NCBI RefSeq assembly: GCF_030283205.1
Contig: NZ_JASNWF010000030.1
Location: forward strand, 1 to 64,000
Length of the DNA: 64,000 nt
Direction of reading: 5' to 3'
From: Actinomadura opuntiae
GTDB taxonomy: Bacteria; Actinomycetota; Actinomycetes; Streptosporangiales; Streptosporangiaceae
The translations under genes were made by a program, and so were the position numbers. The notes below the pieces were generated by a model. That model was given only the letters and a program-made list of their open reading frames with translations, was not told the origin of the DNA and made no database searches. Positions 1 through 10,189 of the stretch are shown in pieces. The stretch's first letter is position 1. Every line of letters starts with the position of its first letter.

Positions 1-1
1 T

Positions 2-3000
2 GTGTCGGTGTTCGAGTTGTTCGGGCCGTTGGTGTCGGGTGGGTGTGTGGAGGTGGTGCCCGATCTGCTGGCGCTGGCGGACGGGGTCGGTGACGTCAGC
101 CTGGTCAGCGGCGTCCCATCCGCCCTGGCGCACATCGAGTGGAACGTCCGTCCGGAGGCGGTGGTCCTGGCCGGGGAGGCGCTGCCTGCGGAGCTGGCCG
201 CCGGGATCCGCGCGGCTCTGCCCGGCGCCCGGGTGGCGAACATCTACGGGCCGACCGAGGCGACGGTGTACGCGGCGGCCTGGTTCGTGGAGGGCGAACT
301 CGGAAGTGTCGTGCCGATCGGCCGAGCCGTCGCCGGCGCGCGCTTGTACGTCCTGGACGGGCACCTTCAGCCCGTTCCCGTGGGCGTCGCCGGAGAGCTG
401 TACATCGGCGGCGGGGGCTTGGCGCGAGGGTATCTGGGGCGTGCGGGTCTGACGGCGGAGCGTTTCGTGGCGTCGCCGTTCGGGGCGGGTGAGCGGCTGT
501 ATCGCACGGGTGACGTGGTGCGGTGGAACGCCGGCGGGCAGGTGGAGTACCTGGGCCGGTCGGACGAGCAGGTGAAGGTCAGGGGCTTCCGGATCGAGCC
601 GGGCGAGATCCGGTCGGTGATCGCCGCGCATGCGGACGTCGCTCAGGCGGCGGTGATCGCCCGCGACGAGCGGCTGGTCGCCTATGTGGTGGCCGCCGCC
701 GATCCTGAAGGGCTGCCGGAGTCGGTGCGCCGGTTCGTGGCCGAGCGGCTGCCGGGGTACATGGTGCCGTCGGCGGTGGTGGTGCTGGATGCGCTGCCGT
801 TGAACGCCAACGGCAAACTCGACCGCAACGCCCTGCCCGCACCCGACCTCACCAGCGGCGCGGGTGCCGGACGCGGCCCCTCGACCGTCCGCGAAGAGCT
901 CATCTGCGGCGCGTTCGCACAGGTGCTGGGCATCGACGGCGTCGCGGCGGACGACGACTTCTTCGCGCTCGGCGGACACTCCCTGCTCGCGACGCGGCTG
1001 GTGAGCCGGATCCGGACGCTGCTCGGCGTCGAGGTGTCGCTGCGCGCGCTGTTCGACGCGCCGACCCCGGCCCTGCTCGCGGCCCTGCTCGTCGAGAAGG
1101 GCCCGGCGCGCGCCGCGCTCACGGCACGGCGGGATCGCCCGGAACGGATCCCGCTCTCGTATGCGCAGCAGCGGCTCTGGTTCATCGGGCAGTTGGAGGG
1201 GCCGAGCTCCACCTACAACAGCTCCGTCGCCCTGCGCCTCACCGGCGACGTCGATCGCGAGGCGCTGCGGTCGGCGCTGCGCGACGTGCTGGGGCGGCAC
1301 GAGATCCTGCGCACCGTGCTGCCCGCCGCGGACGGCGAGCCCTACCAGCGCGTCCTCGACATCGAGGAGCTGGACTGGGACCTGCCGGTGGTGCGGGTGG
1401 CCCCCGAGGAGCTGGCCGGAGCCGTCGCGCGGGCCGAAGACCACGCCTTCGACGTGGCCACCGACATCCCCTTCCGCACGTGGCTGCTCGATGCCGGACC
1501 GGGCGAACTCGTCCTCGTCCTCGTCATGCACCACATCGCCAGCGACGGCTGGTCGCTGGGGCCGTTGGCACGTGACCTCTCGGTGGCGTATGCGGCGCGC
1601 TGCGAGGGGCGTGCTCCCGGGTGGGCGCCGTTGCCGGTGCAGTACGCGGATTATGCGTTGTGGCAGCGGGAGCTGCTCGGCGACGAGTCCGATCCCGACA
1701 GTGTGATCTCGCGGCAGGTGGCGTTCTGGCGTGAGGCGCTGTCGGGTGCTCCCGAGGAGCTGGATCTGCCGTTCGACCGGCCCCGCCCGGCCGTCGCCTC
1801 TCACCAGGGGCACACCGCGCGGCTGCGCGTTCCCGCGGACGTGCACGCGCGGTTGCTGGAGGTGGCGCGGGCCGAGGGCGTGACGCTGTTCATGGTGTTG
1901 CAGGCCGCGCTGGCGGTGCTGCTGTCGCGGTTGGGCGCGGGGTCGGACGTTCCGATCGGGTCGGCGAACGCCGGGCGGGTGGACGAGGCCCTGGACGACC
2001 TGGTCGGCTGCTTCGTCAACACGCTGGTGCTGCGCGCCGACCTGAGCGGCGACCCCGCGTTCCGCACGGTTCTGGGGCGGGTGCGGGAGCGGGCCCTGTC
2101 CGGTTTCGCCCACCAGGACGTGCCGTTCGAGCGGCTGGTGGAGGAGCTGGCGCCGGCGCGGTCGATGGCCCGCCATCCGCTGTTCCAGGTCGTCCTGACC
2201 AAGCAGGACACCGTCGACGCCGTGCTGGACATGCCGGGCGTCAGCGCCGACGAGGTGTCCGACGGGGCGCGCGGAGCGAAGTTCGACGTGGACGTGATGG
2301 TCGGGGAGGGGTTCGGTGCCGGGGGTGTTCCGGCCGGTCTGGGCGGTTCGGTGACGGTGTCGGCGGACGTGTTCGACGAGGTGTGGGCCGGTCGTTTCGC
2401 GGCCGGGTGGGTGCGGGTGCTGGAGGCGGTCTCGGCGGACCCGGGTGTCCGCGTGGGTGCGGTGCAGGTCGTCGACGATCTCGAACGGGATCGGGTGCTG
2501 GTCGACTGGAACGCGACGGCGGCCGATGTCGCGTCGGGTTCGGTGGTGGATCTGTTCGAGCGGCGGGTGGCCGATGCGCCGGGTTCGGTGGTGGTGGCCG
2601 ATGGTGAGCGGGTGCCGTTCGCCGAGTTGGACGAGCGCGCGAACAGGTTGGCGCGCTTCCTGATCGCGCAGGGTGTGGGGCGCGAGTCGGTGGTGGCCTT
2701 GTGCCTTGGGCGGGGCGTCGACTCGGTGGCCGCGATTTTGGGAGTGTGGAAGGCGGGAGCGGCGTATTTGCCGGTCGATCCGGGTCTGCCGGCGGAGCGG
2801 ATCGCGTTCATGTTGTCGGATGCGCGCGCCGTTCTGCTGTTGACCGATGAGGAGTTCGCGGACGACCTGCCGGCGGGGCGGGTGCGCGTGGTGACGGTGG
2901 ACGATCCGCTGGTCGCCATGTTCGGTGGTACCGCACCGGGCGTCGGGGTGGAGCGGGACGGTTCGGCGTATGTGATCTATACGTCGGGCTCGACCGGGCG

Positions 3001-6000
3001 TCCGAAGGGTGTGGCGGTCACGCACGGCGCTCTGCTGAATTACGTGTCCTCGGTTCCGGAGCGCGTGGGGTTCGGCCGGGGCCGGTATGCGTTGCTGCAG
3101 GGCCAGGCGACGGACCTGGGGAACACGGTGGTGTTCGCCGCACTGGCGTCGGGTGGCGAGTTGCACATTCTGGACGAGGGCGCGGTCACTGATCCCGATG
3201 CGGTCGCGGCATATGTGGCCGAGCATGCGATCGATTTCATGAAGGTCGTGCCGTCGCATCTGGCGGCGCTCGGCGGATCCGCGGTCGCGCCGGGACGTTC
3301 GCTGGTGCTGGGCGGGGAGGCGGCCTCGCCTGAACTCGTGGCGGAGTTGGTGGGCGCGGGCCGTTGTGAGGTGTTCAATCACTACGGTCCGACGGAGACG
3401 ACGATCGGTGTCGCCACGGCCCGGCTTACCTCAGCTGAAGTCGTGGTCGGATCCCCGGTGGCGAACACTGCTTTCTACGTGTTGGACGCGGGACTGGAGC
3501 CGGTTCCCGTGGGTGTCGCGGGTGAGTTGTACGTGGCCGGTGCTCAGGTGGCGCGGGGCTATGTGGGGCGGCCGGGTTTGACGGCGGAACGGTTCGTGGC
3601 GTGTCCCTTCGCATCGGGTGCGCGGATGTACCGCACAGGCGACCGGGTCAAATGGACCGCCGATGGCGCGCTGGTGTTCCTGGGCCGTGTCGACGATCAG
3701 GTGAAGGTGCGGGGTTTCCGGGTCGAGCCGGGCGAGGTTCAGGGCGTGCTGGGAGCCCATCCGCAGATCGCGGCGGCGGCCGTGGTAGCCCGGGACGACG
3801 TGCTGGTCGCCTATGTCGTCGCCGATGGCGAGGTCGAAGGCGTGCGGGAGTTCGTCGCCGCCCGTCTGCCCGAGCATATGGTGCCGACGGCGATCGTCGC
3901 GCTCGACGCGTTGCCTCTGACGTCCAATGGCAAACTCGATCGAAAAGCCCTCCCCGCACCCGATTACTCGGCCGAGGTCGGAAGCGGCCGGCGCGCCGGG
4001 ACCGTCCAGGAGGAGATTCTCTGCCTGGCGTTCGCGGACGTTCTCGGGTTGCCCGCGGTAGGAGTCGACGACGACTTCTTCGCCCTGGGCGGTCATTCGT
4101 TGCTGGCGGTCCGGCTGGTGAGCCGGATCCGGGCGGTGCTGGGCGTGGAGATCGAGGTCCGTACCGTCTTCGAGGCCCCCACGGTCGCCGCCCTGGCGGC
4201 CCGCCTGCACGACGCCGGCCGGGCCCGAACGCCCCTCACCGCACGGCCGCGCCCCGAACACACGCCCCTGTCGTACGGGCAGCGCCGCATGTGGATCATC
4301 GCTCAGCTCGAAGGCCCGAGCGCCACCTACAACATCCCGGTCGGCACGGGCCTGTCCGGGCCCGTGGACGCCGACGCGATGAACGCGGCCTTCCGTGACC
4401 TGCTCACGCGGCACGAGGTGCTGCGGACGGTCTACCCCGTGGCCGACGGGGAGCCCTACCAGCGCATCCTCGATCCGGACGAGCTGGACTGGGAGCTCGG
4501 CACCGCCGAGGTCGCTCCGGCCGACCTGCCCGCCGCCGTCGCCGAGGCCGAGCGGCACGCCTTCGACCTGTCCGCCGAGATCCCGGTGCGGGCCTGGCTG
4601 TTCTCCACCGGGCCGGAGGAGCATCACCTCGTCGTCGTCGTGCACCACATCGCGGCCGACGGCTGGTCATGGGCGCCGCTGGCGCGGGACCTGTCCGCCG
4701 CGTACACCGCGCGCCGTGCGGGAAGGGCCCCGGACCGGGCGCCGCTGCCGGTCCAGTACGCCGACTTCGCGCTCTGGCAGCGGCAGGTGCTGGGCGACTC
4801 CGCGGACCCGGACAGCCTGATCTCCGCGCAGGTGGCGTACTGGCGCGAGACGCTCGCCGGGGTGCCCGAGGAGCTGGATCTGCCCTTCGACAGGGCACGT
4901 CCGCCGGTCGCCTCGCACCGGGGCCACACCGTCCCGCTGCACGTCCCCGCCGAGGTGCACGCACGGCTCGCGGAGGTGGCGCGCGCCGAGGGGGTCACCG
5001 CGTTCATGGTGCTGCACGCGGCGCTGGCGGTGCTGCTGTCGCGGCTCGGCGCCGGCACCGACATCCCGATCGGCTCGGCGCTGGCCGGACGGACCGACGA
5101 GGCCCTGGACGACCTGGCCGGCTACTTCGTCAACACGTTCGTCCTGCGGACCGACCTGGCGGGCGACCCGACGTTCCGCGAGGTGCTGTCGCGGGTGAGG
5201 TCCGCCGGGCTGGGCGCGTTCGCCCATCCCGACGTGCCGTTCGAGCGGCTCGTCGAGGAGCTGTCCCCGGCGCGGTCGATGGCCCGGCACCCGCTGTTCC
5301 AGGTCATGCTGCTGCTGGAGAACACCGACGACGCGGTGCTCGACATGCCCGGTCTCGGGGCCCGCGGCGGCGTGCCGTCGCAGGAGGAGCCCGGCACCTC
5401 GGTGGTGAAGTTCGACCTGGACGTGAACGTCGCCGAGGCGTTCGACGGCGAGGGCGCGCCGGCCGGGATGTTCGGCGCCGTCGCCGGGGCCGCCGACCTG
5501 TTCGAGCCCGGGTCGGTCGCGCGGATCGCCGAGCGGCTGGTCCGGGTGCTGGACGCGGTGACCGCCGACCCGGACGTCCGGCTGGGCGCGGTGGACCTGC
5601 TGGAACCGGCGGAACGCGCGCGGATGCTGGCCGACTGGAACGACACCGGCCTGGACGTGCCGGACGCGACGGTGGCCGACCTGCTGGAAGCGCAGGTCGC
5701 GCGCCGCCCCGGCGCCGCCGCCCTGGTGTGCGGGGACACGGAGGTGAGCTACGCCGAGCTCGACGCCCGCGCCAACCGGCTGGCCCGCTACCTGGTGGGC
5801 CGCGGGGTGGGGCCGGAGTCGATCGTCGCGGTGGTCTTCGAGCGCACCGTGGACCTGGTGGTCTCCCTGCTGGCCGTCGTGAAGGCGGGCGCCGCCTACC
5901 TGCCGATCGACCCCGCGTACCCGGCGGGCCGGATCGCCTACGTCATCGCCGACTCGGGCGCGGTGTGCCTGCTGACCGGGGAGAGCGCGCGCGACAGGCT

Positions 6001-8209
6001 GGAGGACTTCGAGGTCGCGGGCGGGGACGGCGCGGACCGGGTGCCCGTCATCGTGGTCGACGCCCCGGCCGTCTCTGCCGAGGTCGCGGCGCTTCCCGGC
6101 GGGGCGCTCGCCGATTCCGAGCGGTGCCGGCCGCTGCGGGCCGAGCATCCCATGTGGGTCATCTACACCTCCGGTTCGACCGGGCGGCCGAAGGGCGTGC
6201 TCGTCGAGCACCGCGCGATCGTCAACTTCCTCGCCTCGATGCAGGACGCCTTCGCGCTGACCGAGGACGACAGGCTGCTGGCGGTCAGTACGCACGGCTG
6301 CGACATGGCGGGCTTCGAGTTCTACCTGCCGCTGGTCACCGGTGCGCGGCTGGTGCTGGCGCCGCAGGACAAGGTGCTGGACCCCTGGGCGCTGCGGGCG
6401 CTGGTCAGGGACTCGGGCACGACCATCGTGCACGCCACGCCGAGCCTGTGGCGGGGGCTCGCGGCGGACGCCGGCGATCCGGTGGACTGGAGCGGGATCC
6501 GCGCGATGATCGGGGCGGAGGCGCTGCCCGCCGACCTCGCGCGCACCCTTCTCGAACGGACGCCGACGCTGACGAACCTGTACGGGCCGACGGAGACGAC
6601 CGTCTGGTCGACGGCCAAGGTCATGGCGCCCGGCGCGCCGGACGTGGCGTCCATCGGCGGGCCGATCGGGAACACGCAGGTGTACGTGCTCGACGCCGCG
6701 CTCAACCCGGTGCCGCCCGGCGTGGCGGGAGAACTGTACATCGCGGGCAAGGGCATGGCGCGCGGCTATCTGGGGCGGCCCGGGCTGACCGCCGGCCGCT
6801 TCGTCGCATGCCCGTTCGGCGCGGGCGAGCGCATGTACCGGACGGGCGACGTGGTGCGGTGGACGTCCGCGGGCGAACTCCGCTACGTCGGTCGCATCGA
6901 CGACCAGGTGAAGATCCGCGGGTTCCGGGTCGAGCTGGGCGAGATCGAGGCGGTCCTCGCCGGGCATCCGTCCGTGGCGCAGGCCGTGGCCCTGGTCCGC
7001 GAGGACGTCCCCGGCGACCGGCGGCTGGTCGCGTACGTCGTGCCCGCGGCCGGCGCGGAGGCCGACGGCCTGGGCCAGGCCGTGCGGTCCGCGGTCCAGG
7101 ACCGGCTGCCGGGCTACATGGTGCCGTCCGCGGTCGTGGTGATCGACGCGCTGCCGCTGATGCCGAACGGGAAGCTGGACCGCAAGGCGCTGCCCGTCCC
7201 GGACGCGGCGGCGCGCGGGGAGGCCGCGAACTGGGCCGTCACCGCGTTCGAGCAGGTCCTGTGCGGGGCGTTCGCCGACGCGCTCGGTCTGGAGACGGTC
7301 GGGGTGGACGACGACTTCTTCGCCCTGGGCGGGCACTCGCTGCTGGCGGTGCGGCTGGTGGAGCGGCTGCGGGCGGCGGGCACGTCGATCGCGGTCCGCG
7401 ACCTGTTCGCCGCGCCGACCGTCGGCGAGCTGATGAAGCGGATGAGCCTGTCGTCCATGCGGGACGCGATGGACGTCCTGCTGCCGATCCGCACGCAGGG
7501 AACGAGGCCCCCCTTCTACTGCGTGCACCCCCAAGGCGGGGTGAGCTGGTGCTACATGCCGCTTGCCCGGTTCGTGCCCGCGGACGTCCCGCTGTACGGG
7601 CTGCAGGCCCGCGGGCTGGACGGAACGGCGGAGCCGCCGCGCTCGATCCGGGACATGGCGGCGGACTACGTGGCGCAGGTCCGTGCCGTGCAGCCGCACG
7701 GTCCCTACCACCTGCTGGGCTGGTCGTTCGGTGCGCTGGCGGCCCACGAGATGGCGGTGCAGCTGCGGGCGGCCGGCGAGGAGGTCGCGGCCCTGGTGAT
7801 CCTCGACCAGTACCCCTGGGAGCACGGCCCGGACGCCGCGCCCGGCGCGGAGGCCGCGCAGGTGGCGGACGCCGACCTCGGCGAGCTGGTGGAGGCCGTG
7901 CGGCGGGAGGCGGGGGACGCGCTCGGAGCGGCCACCGACGAGGAGTACCGGGCGATCGCGCGGATCGTCCGCAACAATCGGGTGATCCAGATCGAGCACG
8001 AGCACGGCCGGTTCGACGGCCGCGCGCTGGTGCTCGTCGCGGCCGGCGGCGAGACCGACGCCCGGTTCGACGTCGACGGCTGGGAGCCGTACGTGACGGG
8101 CGGGATCGACCGGGTCGCCCTCGACTGCACGCATTACGAGATGGCCGGGGCCGAGAACCTCGGGAAGGTGTGGGCCGCCGTTTCGGAGTGGCTCGAACCC
8201 GGCTCCTGA
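2..8209 (+). CDS. Nonribosomal peptide synthetase, C-terminal part (A'-T-C-A-T-C-A-T-TE), 5' partial
   Basis: The gene runs in from the left edge; 2735 residues are visible. Domain order: the C-terminal half of an adenylation (A) domain (about 1-290), T1 (Ser327), C1 (HHxxxDG from His510), A2 (about 840-1320), T2 (Ser1366), C2 (HHxxxDG from His1548), A3 (about 1880-2400), T3 (Ser2446), and a type I thioesterase from about 2500 (GWSFG, Ser2575; probable His2711). My hand alignment to GrsA gives pocket residues [D]-V-F-S-V-A-I-V-Y for A1 (unassigned; the first residue is off the edge). A2 reads D-L-T-K-V-G-H-I-G, the textbook aspartate code. A3 reads D-M-F-H-M-G-L-V-W, which resembles Hpg codes (D-x-F-H-L-G-L-L-C). 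No epimerase domain is present in these modules. The TE makes this the last synthetase of the line, releasing the peptide. Hpg supply genes downstream support an Hpg-containing product. The A3 call is inference. Confidence 0.95.
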   Translation: MSVFELFGPLVSGGCVEVVPDLLALADGVGDVSLVSGVPSALAHIEWNVRPEAVVLAGEALPAELAAGIRAALPGARVANIYGPTEATVYAAAWFVEGELGSVVPIGRAVAGARLYVLDGHLQPVPVGVAGELYIGGGGLARGYLGRAGLTAERFVASPFGAGERLYRTGDVVRWNAGGQVEYLGRSDEQVKVRGFRIEPGEIRSVIAAHADVAQAAVIARDERLVAYVVAAADPEGLPESVRRFVAERLPGYMVPSAVVVLDALPLNANGKLDRNALPAPDLTSGAGAGRGPSTVREELICGAFAQVLGIDGVAADDDFFALGGHSLLATRLVSRIRTLLGVEVSLRALFDAPTPALLAALLVEKGPARAALTARRDRPERIPLSYAQQRLWFIGQLEGPSSTYNSSVALRLTGDVDREALRSALRDVLGRHEILRTVLPAADGEPYQRVLDIEELDWDLPVVRVAPEELAGAVARAEDHAFDVATDIPFRTWLLDAGPGELVLVLVMHHIASDGWSLGPLARDLSVAYAARCEGRAPGWAPLPVQYADYALWQRELLGDESDPDSVISRQVAFWREALSGAPEELDLPFDRPRPAVASHQGHTARLRVPADVHARLLEVARAEGVTLFMVLQAALAVLLSRLGAGSDVPIGSANAGRVDEALDDLVGCFVNTLVLRADLSGDPAFRTVLGRVRERALSGFAHQDVPFERLVEELAPARSMARHPLFQVVLTKQDTVDAVLDMPGVSADEVSDGARGAKFDVDVMVGEGFGAGGVPAGLGGSVTVSADVFDEVWAGRFAAGWVRVLEAVSADPGVRVGAVQVVDDLERDRVLVDWNATAADVASGSVVDLFERRVADAPGSVVVADGERVPFAELDERANRLARFLIAQGVGRESVVALCLGRGVDSVAAILGVWKAGAAYLPVDPGLPAERIAFMLSDARAVLLLTDEEFADDLPAGRVRVVTVDDPLVAMFGGTAPGVGVERDGSAYVIYTSGSTGRPKGVAVTHGALLNYVSSVPERVGFGRGRYALLQGQATDLGNTVVFAALASGGELHILDEGAVTDPDAVAAYVAEHAIDFMKVVPSHLAALGGSAVAPGRSLVLGGEAASPELVAELVGAGRCEVFNHYGPTETTIGVATARLTSAEVVVGSPVANTAFYVLDAGLEPVPVGVAGELYVAGAQVARGYVGRPGLTAERFVACPFASGARMYRTGDRVKWTADGALVFLGRVDDQVKVRGFRVEPGEVQGVLGAHPQIAAAAVVARDDVLVAYVVADGEVEGVREFVAARLPEHMVPTAIVALDALPLTSNGKLDRKALPAPDYSAEVGSGRRAGTVQEEILCLAFADVLGLPAVGVDDDFFALGGHSLLAVRLVSRIRAVLGVEIEVRTVFEAPTVAALAARLHDAGRARTPLTARPRPEHTPLSYGQRRMWIIAQLEGPSATYNIPVGTGLSGPVDADAMNAAFRDLLTRHEVLRTVYPVADGEPYQRILDPDELDWELGTAEVAPADLPAAVAEAERHAFDLSAEIPVRAWLFSTGPEEHHLVVVVHHIAADGWSWAPLARDLSAAYTARRAGRAPDRAPLPVQYADFALWQRQVLGDSADPDSLISAQVAYWRETLAGVPEELDLPFDRARPPVASHRGHTVPLHVPAEVHARLAEVARAEGVTAFMVLHAALAVLLSRLGAGTDIPIGSALAGRTDEALDDLAGYFVNTFVLRTDLAGDPTFREVLSRVRSAGLGAFAHPDVPFERLVEELSPARSMARHPLFQVMLLLENTDDAVLDMPGLGARGGVPSQEEPGTSVVKFDLDVNVAEAFDGEGAPAGMFGAVAGAADLFEPGSVARIAERLVRVLDAVTADPDVRLGAVDLLEPAERARMLADWNDTGLDVPDATVADLLEAQVARRPGAAALVCGDTEVSYAELDARANRLARYLVGRGVGPESIVAVVFERTVDLVVSLLAVVKAGAAYLPIDPAYPAGRIAYVIADSGAVCLLTGESARDRLEDFEVAGGDGADRVPVIVVDAPAVSAEVAALPGGALADSERCRPLRAEHPMWVIYTSGSTGRPKGVLVEHRAIVNFLASMQDAFALTEDDRLLAVSTHGCDMAGFEFYLPLVTGARLVLAPQDKVLDPWALRALVRDSGTTIVHATPSLWRGLAADAGDPVDWSGIRAMIGAEALPADLARTLLERTPTLTNLYGPTETTVWSTAKVMAPGAPDVASIGGPIGNTQVYVLDAALNPVPPGVAGELYIAGKGMARGYLGRPGLTAGRFVACPFGAGERMYRTGDVVRWTSAGELRYVGRIDDQVKIRGFRVELGEIEAVLAGHPSVAQAVALVREDVPGDRRLVAYVVPAAGAEADGLGQAVRSAVQDRLPGYMVPSAVVVIDALPLMPNGKLDRKALPVPDAAARGEAANWAVTAFEQVLCGAFADALGLETVGVDDDFFALGGHSLLAVRLVERLRAAGTSIAVRDLFAAPTVGELMKRMSLSSMRDAMDVLLPIRTQGTRPPFYCVHPQGGVSWCYMPLARFVPADVPLYGLQARGLDGTAEPPRSIRDMAADYVAQVRAVQPHGPYHLLGWSFGALAAHEMAVQLRAAGEEVAALVILDQYPWEHGPDAAPGAEAAQVADADLGELVEAVRREAGDALGAATDEEYRAIARIVRNNRVIQIEHEHGRFDGRALVLVAAGGETDARFDVDGWEPYVTGGIDRVALDCTHYEMAGAENLGKVWAAVSEWLEPGS

Positions 8210-8566
8210 CGGCCCCGCCGGCGCAGGGCGTCCCATCGGCGCCGCGCGGCCGGCGGCGTCCCTCGCCGTCGGTGTTCAACTGCCGTGCGTATCGCAGTCG
8301 AACATTTCACCGGCTTCGCGCGCCGATCTGCCGCGGCCTTTCCGTATGTTCACCCCGCTGGACGATCCTGAGCATTGATCGGCGGCGCGCACCGCGTCAT
8401 TCTCTCTAGCGGAATATGCGCCGCACGCGGCGGCTTCGTACTTTTCGCCCGGCGGTGCCGAATGCCGGTCGTCCAATGTTTATCGCCGATGGCTTCACGC
8501 CACCGCGAATTGGCGCACAGGTCCGCGTGCCGGCCGTCCTGTCGGGTTCTGTCGGAGGGAGCGCAG
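8210..8566. other. Intergenic region between NRPS and cmlA-like gene
   Basis: A 357-bp non-coding stretch. It contains the StrR-box-like inverted repeat at 8274-8303 and the ribosome binding site of the next gene (GGAGGGA, 8554-8560). The reading frame of the next gene stays open upstream to 8375, but that stretch lacks protein-like composition. It probably holds the promoter of the cmlA-hmaS-hmo/hpgT operon. Confidence 0.6.
8274..8303. promoter_or_regulatory. StrR-box-like inverted repeat
   Basis: GTTCAACTG - 12 bp - CAGTCGAAC. Both arms match the published StrR-family operator half-sites (GTTCRACTG / CAGTYGAAC; the reported spacer is 11 bp as I recall it). It lies 264 bp upstream of the hydroxylase start. 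A StrR-like regulator is encoded at 18.1 kb, so this is probably the activator site for the hydroxylase/Hpg operon. Confidence 0.75.
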
Positions 8567-10150
8567 ATGGGCAGCGAGAAGCTGTTTCTGCGATCGCAGG
8601 TCATTGTCGAGCCGCTGGTGGACAGGTTCGTCGCCTGGCCGTACACGGTCGCACCGGTGCAGGCGGCGATGAACCTGGCGTTCCTGCACGTACCGCTGCT
8701 GGAGTCCTATCTGCAGTCGCCGCAGGTGCACGTGGCGGCCAGCAACAACCCCGAACTGCGCGGCGGCTACTTCATCAACATCCCCGAGGAACGCGCCGCC
8801 GAGGTCCGCGACCTGCTCGCCGCGATCAAGCGCGACCGGGCGGACATGCTGAAGTTCGCCGAGGCGGTCTCCGCCGGGCAGGAGCTGCTGCGCGCGAACG
8901 CCACCGGGTTCGACCTGACGCCGCTGTACCCCAAGCTCCCCGCCGAGCTGAACGGCCTGGTGGAACTGGCCTACGACACCGACAACCACGCGCAGCTGCG
9001 CTTCATCGAGCCGCTGGTCTACAAGAGCCCCGTCTACGCCGAGGAGCGCCAGTCCGTCCAGCTGTCCTTCGAGACGGGGATCGAGCGGCCGTTCATCCTG
9101 AGCACACCGCGGCTGCCGTCGCCGGACGTCCTGGAGCTGGACATCCCGTTCCGGCACCCCGGCCTGGCCGCGCTGTTCAAGTCCCGTGTCCAGCCGGCCA
9201 CGCTCGACCAGCTGCGCGAGGCGCTGGAACTCGACGACGCGCAGGCCGCACGGCTGTCGACGATGCTCAGCGAGCGGCCGAGCCTGTCGGAGGACCGGCA
9301 CATCTCCGCCGGCGGGCGCATCCGCTACTTCGGCCACGCCTGCCTGGTGCTCCAGACCCCCGAGGCCGCCATCGTCAGCGACCCGTTCATCAGCGCCGAC
9401 AGCAGCGCCGGCGACCGCTACACCCTGGACGACCTGCCTGACCACATCGACCTCGTCGTGGTGACGCACGGGCACCAGGACCACATCGTGCTGGAGACGC
9501 TGCTGCAGCTGCGCGGCCGGGTCGGCGCGATCGTCGTCCCGCGCTCCTCGCGCGGCAACCTGGCCGACCCGTCGATGGCGCTGATGCTCGAACACCAGGG
9601 CTTCACCGTCATCGAGGTCGACGACTTCGACGAGGTCGAGTTCCCCGGCGGAAAGGTCACCGCCACCCCCTTCCTCGGCGAGCACTGCGACCTCGACATC
9701 CGCGCGAAGTCGACGTACTGGGTGGAGCTGGCCGGCAAGAACGTCTTCGTCGGGGCGGACTCCTCGGGCATCGACCCGGTCCTGTACCGCTACATCAGGA
9801 ACCACCTCGGCACCGCGGACTTCGCCTTCCTCGGCATGGAGTGCGACGGCGCCCCGCTCACCTGGCTGTACCAGGCGCTGCTGACCGTCCCGGTCACCAA
9901 GAAGATGAGCAACTCGCGCAAGCTGTCGGGCTCCAACGCCGAGCAGGCCGCCGCCATCATGACCGAGCTCGGCGCCAAGGAGGCCTACGTCTACGCCATG
10001 GGCGAGGAGGACTGGCTCGGCCACGTCATGGCGACCACCTACAACGAGGACACCTACCAGCTCAAGCAGGTGGAGGAGTTCCTGACCTGGTGCGGCGACC
10101 ACGGCATCAGGGCCGGCCACCTGTTCAGGCAGCAGGAATGGCGCTGGTAG
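8567..10150 (+). CDS. CmlA-type diiron beta-hydroxylase acting on carrier-protein-bound amino acid
   Basis: 527 residues, close to CmlA (about 530). The start is ATG 8567, with GGAGGGA six bases upstream; the open frame further left is not coding-like. The N-terminal half is the all-helical CmlA dimer/substrate domain (begins GSEKLFLRSQVIVEPLV). The C-terminal half is a metallo-beta-lactamase fold with HxHxDH at His301, His303, Asp305, His306, plus later Glu/His/Asp ligand candidates (FLGEHCDLD, FVGADSSGID). Members use a diiron centre and O2 to beta-hydroxylate an amino acid while it is tethered to an NRPS T domain (L-PAPA for CmlA; Tyr in teicoplanin-class glycopeptides). Its substrate here is unknown. 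Asp on module 2, Hpg, or the residue on A1 are candidates. It heads an operon with hmaS, 39 bp downstream. Confidence 0.85.
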   Translation: MGSEKLFLRSQVIVEPLVDRFVAWPYTVAPVQAAMNLAFLHVPLLESYLQSPQVHVAASNNPELRGGYFINIPEERAAEVRDLLAAIKRDRADMLKFAEAVSAGQELLRANATGFDLTPLYPKLPAELNGLVELAYDTDNHAQLRFIEPLVYKSPVYAEERQSVQLSFETGIERPFILSTPRLPSPDVLELDIPFRHPGLAALFKSRVQPATLDQLREALELDDAQAARLSTMLSERPSLSEDRHISAGGRIRYFGHACLVLQTPEAAIVSDPFISADSSAGDRYTLDDLPDHIDLVVVTHGHQDHIVLETLLQLRGRVGAIVVPRSSRGNLADPSMALMLEHQGFTVIEVDDFDEVEFPGGKVTATPFLGEHCDLDIRAKSTYWVELAGKNVFVGADSSGIDPVLYRYIRNHLGTADFAFLGMECDGAPLTWLYQALLTVPVTKKMSNSRKLSGSNAEQAAAIMTELGAKEAYVYAMGEEDWLGHVMATTYNEDTYQLKQVEEFLTWCGDHGIRAGHLFRQQEWRW

Positions 10151-10189
10151 CAGCACGGCCCCGTCCATCATCCGTTCCGAGGAGGCCCC

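Noticed and set aside
4667..8236. 1189-codon open frame on the minus strand inside the NRPS gene
   Set aside because: It is antisense to clear NRPS domains, its translation is His/Arg/Gly/Pro-rich with no domain, and such shadows are normal in GC-rich DNA.
8375..8566. Upstream extension of the hydroxylase gene to ATG 8375
   Set aside because: The 64 extra codons are Cys/Arg-rich, lack homology-like character and overlap the promoter region. ATG 8567 has the RBS and family-length product.
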